Source of the DNA: an uncultured Cellvibrionales bacterium
GTDB taxonomy: Bacteria > Pseudomonadota > Gammaproteobacteria > Pseudomonadales > Dasaniaceae
Length of the DNA: 64,000 bases
NCBI GenBank assembly: GCA_913019905.1
Contig: CAJVZD010000012.1
Span: 62,001-126,000, forward strand
Reading direction: 5' to 3'
The position numbers and the translations under genes were made by a program. The notes beneath the pieces were generated by a model that saw only the letters and a list, made by a program, of their open reading frames with translations, did not search any database and was not told where the DNA came from. Of this stretch, positions 17,833-28,111 are shown one piece after another; positions within the stretch are counted from its first letter, which is position 1, and each line of letters opens with the position of its first letter.

Positions 17833-17959
17833 ATTGTAAGTCCTGTTTCTTGAATCTTGGATAGCCGAGAACGGCATTATCGAGAGGCATCAAGCAAAAC
17901 GTCTCATTAGCCCCCTAGCCAGCTAATTATCGGCGACAAATAAACCGAAAAAACGATTC

Positions 17960-19978
17960 CTATCTAAGAGAATTGAGACGCAGTAAATAAGAGGCTTTAA
18001 ATACCTCTCCTTTCAGTTGCTTAAGCATAATCGATTTTTGTTCCGACGACAGAGGCTCGTACGTTAAAGTAATAAAAGCTCGAGTCGCTGCCAATACATG
18101 GGGCCGCCATTTCGTCTGTTGTTTCGTTACGCGGTGTGCAAAGTCAATCGGGCCTTCATACCGGTGACGTTCGAAACCGGCACGCTCCAGGCGCTTACAT
18201 AAACGAAGATAGTACTGTACCTCGACCGAAGAATGAGGCCGCCCCCTTCCCTTTAGAACAAAAAATGCGACACATATCAGCATGAGACCGCCAACGCCCA
18301 AAATAAAACCAGCAATACGAAACGGACTGATGCCTCCCAGTAATTCGTTCAACAGATCGACTTGTCGTTTTCCTTTATATTGCAATACCCAGGAAGACCA
18401 GTAAAAACCAAAAGCGTCGAGTTGCAAGCGCATTTTATTGAGCCACGCCACATTCCTATAGCGCATTGCCGACAAAGGAGAGTCAGATAAGAATGTGCCC
18501 TCTTCCTGCATCGCGAATTCGAGCCCATATTCAATCCGGTCAGGAGAAACCATGGCCGTCGGATCAAACCTAACCCAACCTTCGCCAGAGAACCAAACTT
18601 CAGCCCAGGCGTGCGCGTCAAATTGGTGGACTAAAATTGTGCCGGTAATAGGGTTAACTTCTCCACCGTGATAACCACTAACGACTCTAGCTGGAATCCC
18701 GACTGAACGCAGTAGATACACAAAACTACTCGCAAAATGTCCACAAAACCCCTGCCTTGTGTCAAATAGAAACTCGTCGATACCATTATCCCCCAACAGT
18801 GGAGGTTTTAAGGTATAACGGAAGTCTTCCCGAAAATAGTAGGTAAGAATGGAGTCCACAAAAGCTCGACGGTCTTTCGATGCCGCCAGCAGATCTTTTG
18901 CGAATAATCTGGACCTCGAGTTGCCTCCAAAAGGTAGTTGAGTTTCAAACCTGCGTGTCCCCTCATTCAACTCTGTTTCAAAGGGAACCTCTATATCGGA
19001 GAAAACATCATATTTAATACGAGAGTGAATATCGCCCTTCCAGGCCAGTCTATAATCATCAATTGCTACGATGTTTTCGTCATCGCTAATAGCTAAAGCC
19101 AAATTAAACAACCACGGTTGATGAGACGGTTCCTGAATAACACTATATCTAATTGGCGATTTTATCGAGCGCCGAACCACTTGCTTCTGCTGAGCAGAGA
19201 AAAACCGTTTCTTTAACCGACCCTGACGCCACGTTCGCCCATCAAATTCTGACAAAACCAATCCGCGCCAATACAGCTTGCTACGGGTTGGTATGTTCGC
19301 CTCAAATATGGCCCTGAATGCAAGATCGCCGCTTTGAGCCAGGTTCGAAACATCGCCAGGAGACATAGAATCGCTAACCCCCGACTTAGCCTGATGGGAT
19401 GGCATAGGAACCTTCCATAAGGGCTCAAATCGAGGAAAGACAATGAATAAGACGACCATCAGCGGAATCGCTTGAGAGAATAGAACTGCGGTTTTCCGCA
19501 AGCTTATGAAGTCAAATTTTTCGTAACCCTGTTGGTGTAAGGCTACCAATGCGGTCGTAACAAGCATCACCGTAGCAAAAACAAAAACCGAAATAAAAAA
19601 ATCCTGGTCAAACAAAAACTCCGTTAACGCTACAAAATAGGCTAAGAAAATAATGACATATACGTCACGTTTACTCACAACTTCTAACAGTTTAAGGGAG
19701 AAACCCGAAAACAATAACGCTACGGTCGGTTCCATACCGATCAGCGTACCGTAACTCTGGTAAATTCCGTAAAAGCACAATACAGAAAATAGGCCTTTTA
19801 CGAATTTCGGCGGAAAGGACCATCGTCCTTGATAAACCATTACTCGCCATATTGCACAACAGATGTACACCAACAAAACCCACCACGGTAATCTCTGTAC
19901 GTGGGGAACGATCAGCGCTACTTGGGAAATCAGTATCCAAGCAAGACAATTGCGGGGAATTTTCCAAGAAATACTCAT
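17960..19978 (-). CDS. TgpA-type transglutaminase-like membrane protein (DUF3488)
   Basis: The 672-residue protein has six or so N-terminal membrane spans (about 10-190), a periplasmic transglutaminase-like domain, and one more span (about 555-575) before a short C-terminal tail. The papain-like triad is intact: C412 in GFCGHF, H456 in DAHAWAEVW and D472 in RFDPTA. Pseudomonas aeruginosa TgpA, the characterised member, is a periplasmic transglutaminase needed for viability. Its ATG overlaps the stop codon of the DUF58 gene (atga), and with MoxR it forms the MoxR-DUF58-TgpA cassette common in gammaproteobacteria. The substrate is unknown. Confidence 0.88.
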   Translation of the reverse strand: MSISWKIPRNCLAWILISQVALIVPHVQRLPWWVLLVYICCAIWRVMVYQGRWSFPPKFVKGLFSVLCFYGIYQSYGTLIGMEPTVALLFSGFSLKLLEVVSKRDVYVIIFLAYFVALTEFLFDQDFFISVFVFATVMLVTTALVALHQQGYEKFDFISLRKTAVLFSQAIPLMVVLFIVFPRFEPLWKVPMPSHQAKSGVSDSMSPGDVSNLAQSGDLAFRAIFEANIPTRSKLYWRGLVLSEFDGRTWRQGRLKKRFFSAQQKQVVRRSIKSPIRYSVIQEPSHQPWLFNLALAISDDENIVAIDDYRLAWKGDIHSRIKYDVFSDIEVPFETELNEGTRRFETQLPFGGNSRSRLFAKDLLAASKDRRAFVDSILTYYFREDFRYTLKPPLLGDNGIDEFLFDTRQGFCGHFASSFVYLLRSVGIPARVVSGYHGGEVNPITGTILVHQFDAHAWAEVWFSGEGWVRFDPTAMVSPDRIEYGLEFAMQEEGTFLSDSPLSAMRYRNVAWLNKMRLQLDAFGFYWSSWVLQYKGKRQVDLLNELLGGISPFRIAGFILGVGGLMLICVAFFVLKGRGRPHSSVEVQYYLRLCKRLERAGFERHRYEGPIDFAHRVTKQQTKWRPHVLAATRAFITLTYEPLSSEQKSIMLKQLKGEVFKASYLLRLNSLR

Positions 19979-20958
19979 AATTCACCTCCATCAAGGCGAT
20001 AAAGAGCGAGTGCGACTAGTACCTTCTCTTGATGTAAAACGCCGTGATTAGGCTTAATTTCCAACCCTGGTAAATCAATACCATATTCGCTGTTTTCCTG
20101 TTCAAGTTTCAGAACCCAATAACATATATTTTGTAAACGCTTTTCTATATCACCACTAAAATTGTTCCAATTCAGCCATAATCGTTGTTCACGATAGGAC
20201 GCAAACTGCTTCGTTTGTAGTACCTGCTCTTTAGCGAAGCTCTTCCAGTGAACATGTTTTAGGGGGTCTCCCGCTTGATATTCGCGAAACTGATAAAAAT
20301 CATCTGTTCCGCTCACAGGAATAACTTCCCCATCCTCGTCATTAGAAGCCGCATTGGCGTTCAGTTCACAAGCCAGCGGCTTCGGATATACTGTGGCTTC
20401 AATATCTAATGCAATCCAAGTCCATGCTCTTAATAGTCCAACCGGGTAATGTGTTTCAACAAGCAGCCTATCCGGTCTAAAAAGACCACGTTTTAGCGCG
20501 GGTAGATGTAACTTAACTAATTGCTCACTATTATCTTTTAGCGTGAGAATTTCCTTTTCGCTGTCAGGCCAAGAAAAACCGACATCAAAATAGTTTCTTT
20601 TCCCGGAGCGCGACACCAAAATTTGTAATTCGACACTATCGCCCATAAAAGAAGGGAGTGCTTTTATGGCCTTAATAGATAGACCTGATAAATTTCCAAA
20701 AGTATGTAGAATTGCGACGACAAATAAACTAGTGAGGAAAAAAACCAAGGAAAAGGCCATATTATTTTCATAATTTATCGCCGCTAGTAACATAAGCAGC
20801 AATAATACGGAAAACCAAAGCCCGGGCTTGGATGGAAAGATAAAAATACGTTTTTGTGTCAGAGTGATCGAACGGCTGGGTGGGATCCTTCGATTCATCC
20901 AACGAAGAAACCGCGACCGTACAAAAACTCTAAAACGATTTTGTAGGTTTTCAAGCAT
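19975..20958 (-). CDS. DUF58 domain-containing membrane protein
   Basis: The 327-residue protein has two membrane spans near the N-terminus (about 45-85) and the DUF58 signature GTDDFYQFREYQAGDPLKHVHWKSFAK at about residues 220-246. DUF58 proteins are nearly always encoded next to MoxR ATPases and are thought to be MoxR-dependent assembly or activation partners. An earlier ATG at 21018 lies inside the moxR frame; ATG 20958, four bases past the moxR stop, is chosen. The 3' end overlaps the next gene by 4 bases, so the three genes are tightly coupled. Confidence 0.88.
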   Translation of the reverse strand: MLENLQNRFRVFVRSRFLRWMNRRIPPSRSITLTQKRIFIFPSKPGLWFSVLLLLMLLAAINYENNMAFSLVFFLTSLFVVAILHTFGNLSGLSIKAIKALPSFMGDSVELQILVSRSGKRNYFDVGFSWPDSEKEILTLKDNSEQLVKLHLPALKRGLFRPDRLLVETHYPVGLLRAWTWIALDIEATVYPKPLACELNANAASNDEDGEVIPVSGTDDFYQFREYQAGDPLKHVHWKSFAKEQVLQTKQFASYREQRLWLNWNNFSGDIEKRLQNICYWVLKLEQENSEYGIDLPGLEIKPNHGVLHQEKVLVALALYRLDGGEL

Positions 20959-20962
20959 AGAC

Positions 20963-21880
20963 TTATACCAAAACGTCGACCTGCTCAAGCAACCGTTGAG
21001 ACAAGCCGGCATTATCACTACGATAGTCTAACGATGTACTTAGCCTGTGTTCGACAACCGAAGGAAGCACAATTTGAACATCTTCTGGAACGACATGACC
21101 ACGACCGGCCATAAACGCCCAAGTTTTCGCGCAGTTTAACAAGGCAAGTGCTCCGCGAGGAGACAATCCGAACGCGTAGTCACTACTATTCCGAGTCAGT
21201 TCTATAATACGCTGTACATAATCTAACAATCCGTCTGAACAATGCACGTCTTCGACGGCTTTCTGGATGGCAATGAGTTCATGTTTGGAAATAACGTTTT
21301 GTAGCGTCAACAGCCTCTTTTTTGTATCGTCGCCAATCAATAGTTTCCGTTCTGCGGCCCGATCGGGGTACCCCAACGATAAACGCATCAAAAACCGATC
21401 CAATTGAGATTCCGGCAACGGATACGTACCGGATTGCGTTGAGGGATTTTGAGTTGCAATCACGAAAAAAGGCGCTGGTAGCTCTCGGGTCTTTCCCTCG
21501 ATGGTAACTTGACCTTCCTCCATGGCTTCCAGCAATGCACTCTGACTTTTTGGTGTCGTCCGATTTATTTCATCAGCGAGTAATACTTGAGTAAATATCG
21601 GTCCGGGAATAAATTCGAACTCCGTCGTTTCTCGATTAAAGATCGATACACCCAAAATGTCGGCAGGCAGTAAATCGCTGGTAAATTGAACTCGGTTGTA
21701 TTCAAGCCCCATCACTCGAGCTAACGCATTAGATAAAGTTGTTTTCCCCATGCCAGGCAGATCTTCAATGAGTAAATGCCCCTTTGACAATAAGCAACAT
21801 ATTGCCATGCGAACTTGCATCTCTTTACCCAACAATACCGTGCCTACTTCAGCGACAGCGCGTTCAATCAGCTTTTGCAT
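20963..21880 (-). CDS. MoxR family AAA+ ATPase
   Basis: The 305-residue protein has Walker A (GMGKTTL, about residues 41-47), Walker B followed by LLADEINR (about 104-111), a sensor 1 ATQNPS motif and the MoxR C-terminal lid. MoxR ATPases act as chaperones that help fold or load metal into partners, usually von Willebrand factor or DUF58 proteins. The start is ATG 21880, six bases past an agga site; the frame extends to 21934 but homology does not. It is the first gene of the moxR-DUF58-tgpA cassette. Confidence 0.92.
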   Translation of the reverse strand: MQKLIERAVAEVGTVLLGKEMQVRMAICCLLSKGHLLIEDLPGMGKTTLSNALARVMGLEYNRVQFTSDLLPADILGVSIFNRETTEFEFIPGPIFTQVLLADEINRTTPKSQSALLEAMEEGQVTIEGKTRELPAPFFVIATQNPSTQSGTYPLPESQLDRFLMRLSLGYPDRAAERKLLIGDDTKKRLLTLQNVISKHELIAIQKAVEDVHCSDGLLDYVQRIIELTRNSSDYAFGLSPRGALALLNCAKTWAFMAGRGHVVPEDVQIVLPSVVEHRLSTSLDYRSDNAGLSQRLLEQVDVLV

Positions 21881-22198
21881 AAAACATCCTATACTAGGGA
21901 GACGACCTTCAGCCCCCAAAAATGGCAGCAGCAATACAGTGATTCAAGTGTAGCATTGAAAGCGCCTTCGAGATGACATAGTCATATACAATGACAGGCG
22001 TATTTAACCATAGCTATGCCACAATAACTCTTCACCGATAGTAAAAGTCACCTTACACCTTCACTACGTGGCAGAAGGAATCTTGCGATGGAACGATTTT
22101 TACCCTATGAAAACCAGGATCTAAAAATGGGATTAAGTCCACGGCCATCAGGAAAAATGAAGTGTCTGTCAGTCAGGGTTTGAGTACGAGGCCAAACA
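21881..22198. other. Gap between metZ and the moxR cassette
   Basis: About 320 bases without a supported gene. It must carry the promoter for the moxR operon and the end of the metZ transcript. I see no clear hairpin-plus-T-run terminator. Confidence 0.4.
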
Positions 22199-23404
22199 TT
22201 ACATTGCTTCCATACCCCTAATCATATCTGTTTGAAGATCAGACAAATCTTCCAACCCTACTGCCAGCCGAATGAGATTATCGGTAATTTTTGCTTCGGC
22301 GCGTTGCTCATCACTAAGACGACCATGGGTTGTTGTCGCGGGATGCACTATGGTTGTTTTTACGTCGCCTAAGTTGGCCGTCAGGGAACAAATGCGAGTC
22401 GCATCGATAAAGCGCCAGGCAGCCGCCCGATCTCCTTTAACACAAAATGAAAGGACGCCACCAAAAGCTCTCTGTTGGACACTCGCCAATGCCTTGCCAG
22501 GATGAGAATCCAGACCGGAATAATAGACCTTTTCTATTGAACCCTGATTCTCTAACCATGTTGCCATAGCTAATGCGTTTTCTGAGTGAGCATCCATTCT
22601 CAAACGCAGTGTTTCTAGCCCCTTAAGGAAAACCCATGCATTAAACGGACTCATTGTTGGGCCACAAGTGCGAAGAAACCCAACGATTTCCGAAATATGC
22701 TCATGGCGTCCAACCACACAACCACCCATACAACGGCCTTGACCATCCAGGTATTTAGTGGCGGAGTGAATGACTAAATCAGCGCCAAAATCTAGTGGTC
22801 GCTGTAATGCTGGAGTGCAAAAACAGTTGTCAACAACGAGTAGGCTACCGCAACTTTTCGCAATTGTAGACAATACCTTGAGATTAGCCACCTCACCGAT
22901 CGGATTAGATGGAGTCTCGCAAAAGAACAAACGGGTATTATCTCGAACAGCGTTTTTCCACTCATCGAGATTGGTTAAATCGACAAAGGTGACTTCTAGC
23001 CCGAACTTGCCAAAATATTTCAGAAATAAATTGGTGGTTGTGCCAAAAACATTTCGCGAACAGACCACATGGTCACCCGCTTTTAGCAAAGCCATACAGG
23101 TACTTAATATGGCGGCCATACCCGAAGCAGTCGCCACTCCGGCTTCTGCGCCTTCAAGAGCCGCTAAGCGCTCCTCAAAGGTACGGACAGTTGGATTGGT
23201 ATAGCGAGAGTATACATTGCCTTCATCATCCCCGGAAAACCGAGCAGCAGCATGCTCCGAACTTTCAAAAACGAAACTCGACGTTGGATAAATTGCTTCT
23301 GAGTGCTCTCCCTCCGCGGAACGCGTATGACCTGCTCGAATGGCGAGCGTATCCATTTTTGCGTCTTTAAGGGCTTGGTATTGATCTTTTTCTCGTTGCG
23401 ACAT
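22199..23404 (-). CDS. metZ: O-succinylhomoserine sulfhydrylase
   Basis: This 401-residue PLP enzyme of the Cys/Met metabolism (gamma) family makes homocysteine directly from O-succinylhomoserine and sulfide. Visible features are YSRYTNPT near residue 67, ETPSNP near 160, the VVDNCF strand, and the PLP lysine in HSATKYLDGQGR near 212. Length fits Pseudomonas MetZ (403). ATG 23404 is used because homologues start close to it; an ATG at 23455 would add 17 residues without homology. It directly follows purF, the conserved purF-metZ pair of pseudomonads, which supports MetZ over MetB or MetC. Confidence 0.87.
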   Translation of the reverse strand: MSQREKDQYQALKDAKMDTLAIRAGHTRSAEGEHSEAIYPTSSFVFESSEHAAARFSGDDEGNVYSRYTNPTVRTFEERLAALEGAEAGVATASGMAAILSTCMALLKAGDHVVCSRNVFGTTTNLFLKYFGKFGLEVTFVDLTNLDEWKNAVRDNTRLFFCETPSNPIGEVANLKVLSTIAKSCGSLLVVDNCFCTPALQRPLDFGADLVIHSATKYLDGQGRCMGGCVVGRHEHISEIVGFLRTCGPTMSPFNAWVFLKGLETLRLRMDAHSENALAMATWLENQGSIEKVYYSGLDSHPGKALASVQQRAFGGVLSFCVKGDRAAAWRFIDATRICSLTANLGDVKTTIVHPATTTHGRLSDEQRAEAKITDNLIRLAVGLEDLSDLQTDMIRGMEAM

Positions 23405-23505
23405 TTTCTTACACTTCTGTCTGTTATCGATCGACCATCTTCCACGTAAAGACATACTTAGCTGTTATTGTCGAGCGGTTATTACACGTTACTGTTGCAG
23501 ATCCG

Positions 23506-25029
23506 TTAGTCAGTTCCGTCATTGTGTAAACCTATAACCGCGTCATCTTCTTCGTTATCGTCATTTAAGCTCTTATTAGCATCACTACGAGCGCGGGCTA
23601 ATTGATCAAGATATTCTTGATCAACGTCTCCGGTAATATAATTACCATCAAAAACGGAACAATCGAATTGAGTAATTTCAGGGTTTCCTTCACTGGAACT
23701 GTCAATCAAGTCATCGAGATCTTGATAAACCAGCCAGTCGGCACCGATTAATTCACATATCTCGTCCTCAGTCTTACCGTGAGCTATCAGCTCATCGGCA
23801 GAGGGCATGTCAATTCCGTAAACGTTCGGGTATCTAACCGGTGGAGCTGCTGAAGCAAAATAGACTTTCGCGGCACCGGCATCTCTCGCCATTTGAATAA
23901 TTTGTTTGCAGGTAGTGCCTCGCACAATCGAGTCGTCCACCAGCATTACATTTTTACCGCTGAATTCGAGACCAATCGCATTCAATTTCTGTCGGACGGA
24001 CTTTTTGCGTTGACTCTGTCCTGGCATAATAAAAGTGCGGCCAATATAACGATTTTTGATTAAACCCTCTCGAAATTTGATGTCCAGGTTGTGGGCCATC
24101 AGCTGAGCGGCAATTCTACTGGAGTCCGGAATGGGTATGATTACGTCAATATCGTGATCAGGCCTTAGTCTTTCTACCTTTTCAGCCAGCTTTTCGCCTT
24201 GCCGAAGTCGGGTTTTATAGACAGAAACCCCGTCCATAATCGAATCGGGACGCGAAAAGTACACGTGTTCAAAGATACACGGAGAAACAACGATTGCTTC
24301 CGCACATTGGTGACTGTGGAAGTTTCCTTCTAGATCAATATAAATCGCTTCACCAGGCGCGATATCGCGCTCAAGCTTAAACCCAAGTACGTCTAACGCA
24401 ACGCTCTCGGACGCGACCATATATTCTTTGCCCTTCTTACCATCTCGGGATCCAAAAACAATGGGTCTGATACCATGGGGATCTCTAAATGCAACTACAC
24501 CGTAGTTTGCTATAAGGCTAATAACGGCATATCCACCACGACATCGTTTATGGACGCCGCTAACCGCGGCGAATACATCTTCAGCACTTGGACTCAGTTT
24601 TCCTAAACACTGCAACTCGTGGGCGAAGATATTAAGTATGACTTCAGAATCAGAATTGGTATTAAGATGGCGAAGATCTGACCTGAATAACTCTCGACTC
24701 AGCTCCTCGGTATTCGTCAGGTTACCATTGTGGGCAAGACTAATTCCATAAGGAGAATTGACATAGAAAGGCTGCGCCAGAGCGGGACTCGAACCACCAG
24801 CAGTGGGATATCTAATGTGGCCAATACCCACATTACCCTGAAGGCTTTCCATATGCCTACGTCGAAACACATCCTTGACGAGGCCATTTCCTTTTCTTTG
24901 GTTTAACCTACCTTCTGACCAGGTCACGATGCCTGCGGCATCCTGTCCCCGATGTTGCAGTACGGTAAGAGCGTCGTACAGCTCTTGATTTACATTCGAC
25001 TTAGCAACGATACCAACAATGCCGCACAT
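23506..25029 (-). CDS. purF: Amidophosphoribosyltransferase
   Basis: PurF commits PRPP to purine synthesis by forming phosphoribosylamine from glutamine. The nucleophilic Cys2 follows the start Met (MCGIVG), with the glutaminase domain motifs [10 protein letters not shown] and GHIRYPTAG, and a C-terminal PRTase domain with the PRPP loop [13 protein letters not shown] near residue 365. The 507-residue length matches the E. coli type (505), without propeptide. An acidic tail ends the protein. It is flanked by cvpA and metZ, the usual order. Confidence 0.96.
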   Translation of the reverse strand: MCGIVGIVAKSNVNQELYDALTVLQHRGQDAAGIVTWSEGRLNQRKGNGLVKDVFRRRHMESLQGNVGIGHIRYPTAGGSSPALAQPFYVNSPYGISLAHNGNLTNTEELSRELFRSDLRHLNTNSDSEVILNIFAHELQCLGKLSPSAEDVFAAVSGVHKRCRGGYAVISLIANYGVVAFRDPHGIRPIVFGSRDGKKGKEYMVASESVALDVLGFKLERDIAPGEAIYIDLEGNFHSHQCAEAIVVSPCIFEHVYFSRPDSIMDGVSVYKTRLRQGEKLAEKVERLRPDHDIDVIIPIPDSSRIAAQLMAHNLDIKFREGLIKNRYIGRTFIMPGQSQRKKSVRQKLNAIGLEFSGKNVMLVDDSIVRGTTCKQIIQMARDAGAAKVYFASAAPPVRYPNVYGIDMPSADELIAHGKTEDEICELIGADWLVYQDLDDLIDSSSEGNPEITQFDCSVFDGNYITGDVDQEYLDQLARARSDANKSLNDDNEEDDAVIGLHNDGTD

Positions 25030-25198
25030 CGTTCAGACCTCTAATTAATACGCAATACGATTTCAAAGGCCGTCCTGACCAATAAAAGCAAACAATACCG
25101 ATAATCGCAGCTCATCCAAAGCGCTATTAATCCAAAGTGCCACTATTCCAAAGCCCTATGGGACAACACAAATGATCGAACGTAGCTACCGATCGAGA

Positions 25199-25699
25199 TT
25201 ATACGCTAGCTAACTGACTTAGTGAGTCCAATATGAAATTAAATGTGTCTTTTGACCACTGTTCCATTAACAAAAATTCGGGAATGAGCATCGATTGCTG
25301 CCACCAAAGCTCTTGCTCGACAGGAAAACCCATAGGCAAGAAAATCAAAATCGCCATGACTATAATGACTCCACGGCTTAAACCGAACGCGATCCCAAGC
25401 ATCCTGTCAGTACCACTGAGGCCGGTCATCTTTATTAGTTCGCCCAATAAATACTTAACCATGGAGCCCACGAGTAATGTTGCAAGAAATAGAGCGACGT
25501 AAGAAATGATGTACCGAAGAGACGCAGATTGAACGGAGTCTTGCAACAACACAGCTAGCCTCTCGTGGAAAGTCACAGCAACGAAAAAGGCCAGTGCCCA
25601 AATAACAAGAGAGATCGCCTCTTTTACAAATCCGCGAGCTATACTAATCAAACTGGAGATACCAATTATACCTACAATAGTCAAATCAGCCCAATTCAT
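25199..25699 (-). CDS. cvpA: CvpA family inner-membrane protein
   Basis: The 166-residue protein has four predicted membrane spans (about 4-22, 30-45, 66-85 and 100-122) and the family's N-terminal motif, WADLTIVGIIGISSLISIARGFVKE in outline, with the conserved R-G-F/K-E. CvpA was first linked to colicin V production in E. coli; it sits upstream of purF in many gammaproteobacteria and is now tied to envelope stress tolerance. The 170-base gap to purF leaves room for a separate promoter. Confidence 0.9.
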   Translation of the reverse strand: MNWADLTIVGIIGISSLISIARGFVKEAISLVIWALAFFVAVTFHERLAVLLQDSVQSASLRYIISYVALFLATLLVGSMVKYLLGELIKMTGLSGTDRMLGIAFGLSRGVIIVMAILIFLPMGFPVEQELWWQQSMLIPEFLLMEQWSKDTFNFILDSLSQLASV

Positions 25700-25753
25700 T
25701 TACTTCCTATTTTCGCTGCTTACAATCACGTTACTGAACTTTGTGTTAACCAA

Positions 25754-25903
25754 TAGCTAGTGCCTATCCATAAACTAACAAGCTCAGTCATTGCGAGCGT
25801 TAGCGCGGCAATCTCATCCAGCATTGGCGCGGGCTGCGGGAGATTGCCGCGCTTCGCTCGCAATGACATCGTTGAAAACACCCATTTCTGGATGGGCACT
25901 AGC
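25754..25903. repeat. Short palindromic element with 16-bp termini (MITE/REP-like), copy A
   Basis: The outer ends are agctagtgcctatcca at 25754-25769 and tggatgggcactagct at 25888-25903, complementary at 15 of 16 positions. Inside is a second inverted repeat of about 28 bp: gtcattgcgagcg...cggcaatctc (25786-25814) against gagattgccgcg...cgcaatgac (25839-25866). The inner sequence resembles the 'cattgcgag/cggcaatct' palindromic repeats scattered in many bacterial genomes. It lies between cvpA and dedD, encodes nothing, and could fold into a long cruciform or RNA hairpin. Confidence 0.75.
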
Positions 25904-26063
25904 TAGTGCCGGCCCACAAATACAGATTCAACATTTGTGCTTCTGGTGTATGTCAGGTTTCAAATCGACAATCCGGGTATTTTCTCCGATTTTTATGTCG
26001 GGCCTTAACATCACAATATTCCCGACCTATGGAAATTGAGCTCTTTCTGGATGGGCGTTAACT
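25900..26063. repeat. Adjoining element with related termini, copy B
   Basis: Starting within the last four bases of copy A, agctagtgccggccca (25900-25915) and tggatgggcgttaact (26048-26063) resemble the two ends of copy A, but the inside is different. The internal part has its own small inverted repeats, such as cacaaat/atttgtg near 25917-25940 and gtcggg/cccgac. It may be a diverged relative that shares only the ends, or a chance extension of copy A. The remaining bases to 26223 show nothing. Confidence 0.4.
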
Positions 26064-26223
26064 GTCACTAATACGGCGCTGGCAAATTCTAGCAGAGCTT
26101 TTACCACGACTCCATCTCAGATTACTCATACCTCAAAAATAACCAAGGTTTTACAATCGAGCCTGGACGCACGATCGAAAGCTTAGGTTTCCGATTTCAA
26201 ATTTACTTTAATAGCTGTTTGAA

Positions 26224-26784
26224 TCACGGTACAAACGGTACGACTATTGATTTTAGAGAAAACATTTCATCGATCATTAACTGGTCATTTTTTAATGCTT
26301 TTTTTGTCAACTTAGGCCCAACAAACACTCTTGTCGAAATGCCATCTTTTGTCGTAACTTCGTGCGTGTACGCCTTTAGCCCCTTTTTCTGTAGTGCTAA
26401 TTTAGCTTCATCGGCATTTTTCTTCTTAGCAAAACTCGCGACTTGAATAACCCATGCGACAGGAATACCTCGTTTGTCCAAAGTAGGCTTGTCCGTTTGA
26501 CCTTTTCCGTCTGCGTCTGTATCAGCTACGGGAATGGTATCTAATTGTTTATTTTGTTTTTCAATTTTTGCAATTTCTTGGGAATACTCGGTCACCGGTT
26601 CTATGTTTTGTGGCCGAGTAGGCTGCGGTGTACTGTATTTTTCAAAAGCCGGTAAAGCTGGGATCTGACTTTTTCGATCAACGATCGGATTGCTCACATC
26701 AGAAAAAATTATTGGCCACAAAATTAGTGCAACGCAGGCCAAAACGATAGCGCCAACTAAACGCTGTCTAAATCCATCATTCAT
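26224..26784 (-). CDS. dedD: SPOR-domain cell-division protein, DedD-like
   Basis: The 186-residue protein has a short cytoplasmic N-terminus, one membrane span (about 9-27), a Pro/Thr/Gln-rich linker, and a C-terminal SPOR domain (about 108-186) with WVIQVASFAKKKNADEA and RVFVGPKLTK. SPOR domains bind septal peptidoglycan stripped of stem peptides, so the protein is expected at the division site. Its position after folC (8-base overlap) and before cvpA-purF is the standard order for dedD. Confidence 0.88.
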   Translation of the reverse strand: MNDGFRQRLVGAIVLACVALILWPIIFSDVSNPIVDRKSQIPALPAFEKYSTPQPTRPQNIEPVTEYSQEIAKIEKQNKQLDTIPVADTDADGKGQTDKPTLDKRGIPVAWVIQVASFAKKKNADEAKLALQKKGLKAYTHEVTTKDGISTRVFVGPKLTKKALKNDQLMIDEMFSLKSIVVPFVP

Positions 26785-28111
26785 CGCGACTACCCTCTAG
26801 TGTCGTACGTTCTACTTTCTTATTATTTGCCTTACTAATCAAAGTCATCACTTCCGCTACTGTGAAAAATGAGCCAAATACCACCACCCGATCGGAAATA
26901 TCCATGACTTCAAGAACCAGGTCTAAGGCCTCACTAATACTTTCGGCCCTGGTGACCACTTGTTCCGTATGTTCTTTTATAATCCCCTCTAATTCAAATG
27001 CCTTTTTGGCACGAGGGTTATCGACCAAATCACCCAAAAACCAACCGTCAAAAGCATCCTGTAGCGGCTCAATAATACCTTCCACATCTTTGTCAGACAT
27101 CATCGCTACTAAAGCGTATGTCCGGCCTTTTATCGGGTGCAAAGATAGTAGATTTTGTAAGTGCCTGGCTGCAGCGGGATTGTGTGCAACATCCAAAATC
27201 ACTAGGCCTTCATCAAGCGATATTTTTTGAAATCGACCCGGCAAATGAATGTCTTTCAAATGATCGTAGTTAACTTTCTTAACTCGGTCACTATCGGCCA
27301 AAGGCAAGAGCTCTATCGCCTGGATTGCAGCAGCTATACTACCGACAGGCAAGTCGGGTAGCTCAATACTGGGGAGGTCTATTTTATTTCCCGACAAATC
27401 CTCGCCAACCCAACTTCCGATTTTCGATGACGATTGATTGACCGAAAGGTCAAACTGCTTACCCCAAAGTAATAGCCGAGAGCCCATTGCCTCAGCAATG
27501 TTAAGTATACTTTCGGGGGGATTCGGATCCGCGCAAATTGCCGGAACTACGGGCCTAAAAACCCCCGCTTTTTCTGCGCCGATAGATTCTCTATCCGGTC
27601 CAAGCCAATCGACATGGTCAATATCGATGCTAGTAATAATCGCAATATCAGCGTCAATTATATTGACGACATCCAGCCGACCACCAAGCCCCACTTCTAG
27701 AATGACAACGTCCAGATTACTGCGACAGAATATGTCTAGTGCCGCGAGAGTTCCAAATTCAAAATATGTCAACGACGTTGTTTGTCTGCATTGATCAATA
27801 CGATGAAAAGATTCTATGATCTCCAGATCCTTTACCGCTTGGTTATTAACAACTATCCGTTCGTTGTAGTCAAGAAAATGCGGAGAGGTAAACGCACCAA
27901 CTCGATAGCCCGCCTGTGTCAATAAAGTATTTAACACAGCCACACAGGACCCTTTTCCGTTAGTCCCAGCCACCGTTATTATTTTACTCTGCCCAAAATT
28001 TATATCTAAAGCTTTTGCGACAGTCGATGCTCTTCCAAGACCCATTTCAATTTCACTAGGGTGACAGGTTTCAAGCCATCCAAGCCAATCTTGTAATCTA
28101 TCAAAACGCAT
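26777..28111 (-). CDS. folC: Bifunctional dihydrofolate/folylpolyglutamate synthase
   Basis: FolC joins glutamate to dihydropteroate and extends folate polyglutamate tails using ATP. The 444-residue Mur-ligase-like protein has the P-loop VAGTNGKGS at about residues 46-54, the SPHFLDYNERI loop near 76, the VILEVGLGGRLD motif near 136 and the C-terminal domain with LDVAHNP near 307. ATG 28111 is the start; the 3' end overlaps dedD by 8 bases. In most relatives accD lies directly upstream; here trpA occupies that place. Confidence 0.95.
   Translation of the reverse strand: MRFDRLQDWLGWLETCHPSEIEMGLGRASTVAKALDINFGQSKIITVAGTNGKGSCVAVLNTLLTQAGYRVGAFTSPHFLDYNERIVVNNQAVKDLEIIESFHRIDQCRQTTSLTYFEFGTLAALDIFCRSNLDVVILEVGLGGRLDVVNIIDADIAIITSIDIDHVDWLGPDRESIGAEKAGVFRPVVPAICADPNPPESILNIAEAMGSRLLLWGKQFDLSVNQSSSKIGSWVGEDLSGNKIDLPSIELPDLPVGSIAAAIQAIELLPLADSDRVKKVNYDHLKDIHLPGRFQKISLDEGLVILDVAHNPAAARHLQNLLSLHPIKGRTYALVAMMSDKDVEGIIEPLQDAFDGWFLGDLVDNPRAKKAFELEGIIKEHTEQVVTRAESISEALDLVLEVMDISDRVVVFGSFFTVAEVMTLISKANNKKVERTTLEGSRDE

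Noticed and set aside
25791..25866. CRISPR-like repeat between cvpA and dedD
   Set aside because: There are only two inverted arms, not regularly spaced direct repeats, and no cas genes; it is a palindromic element.
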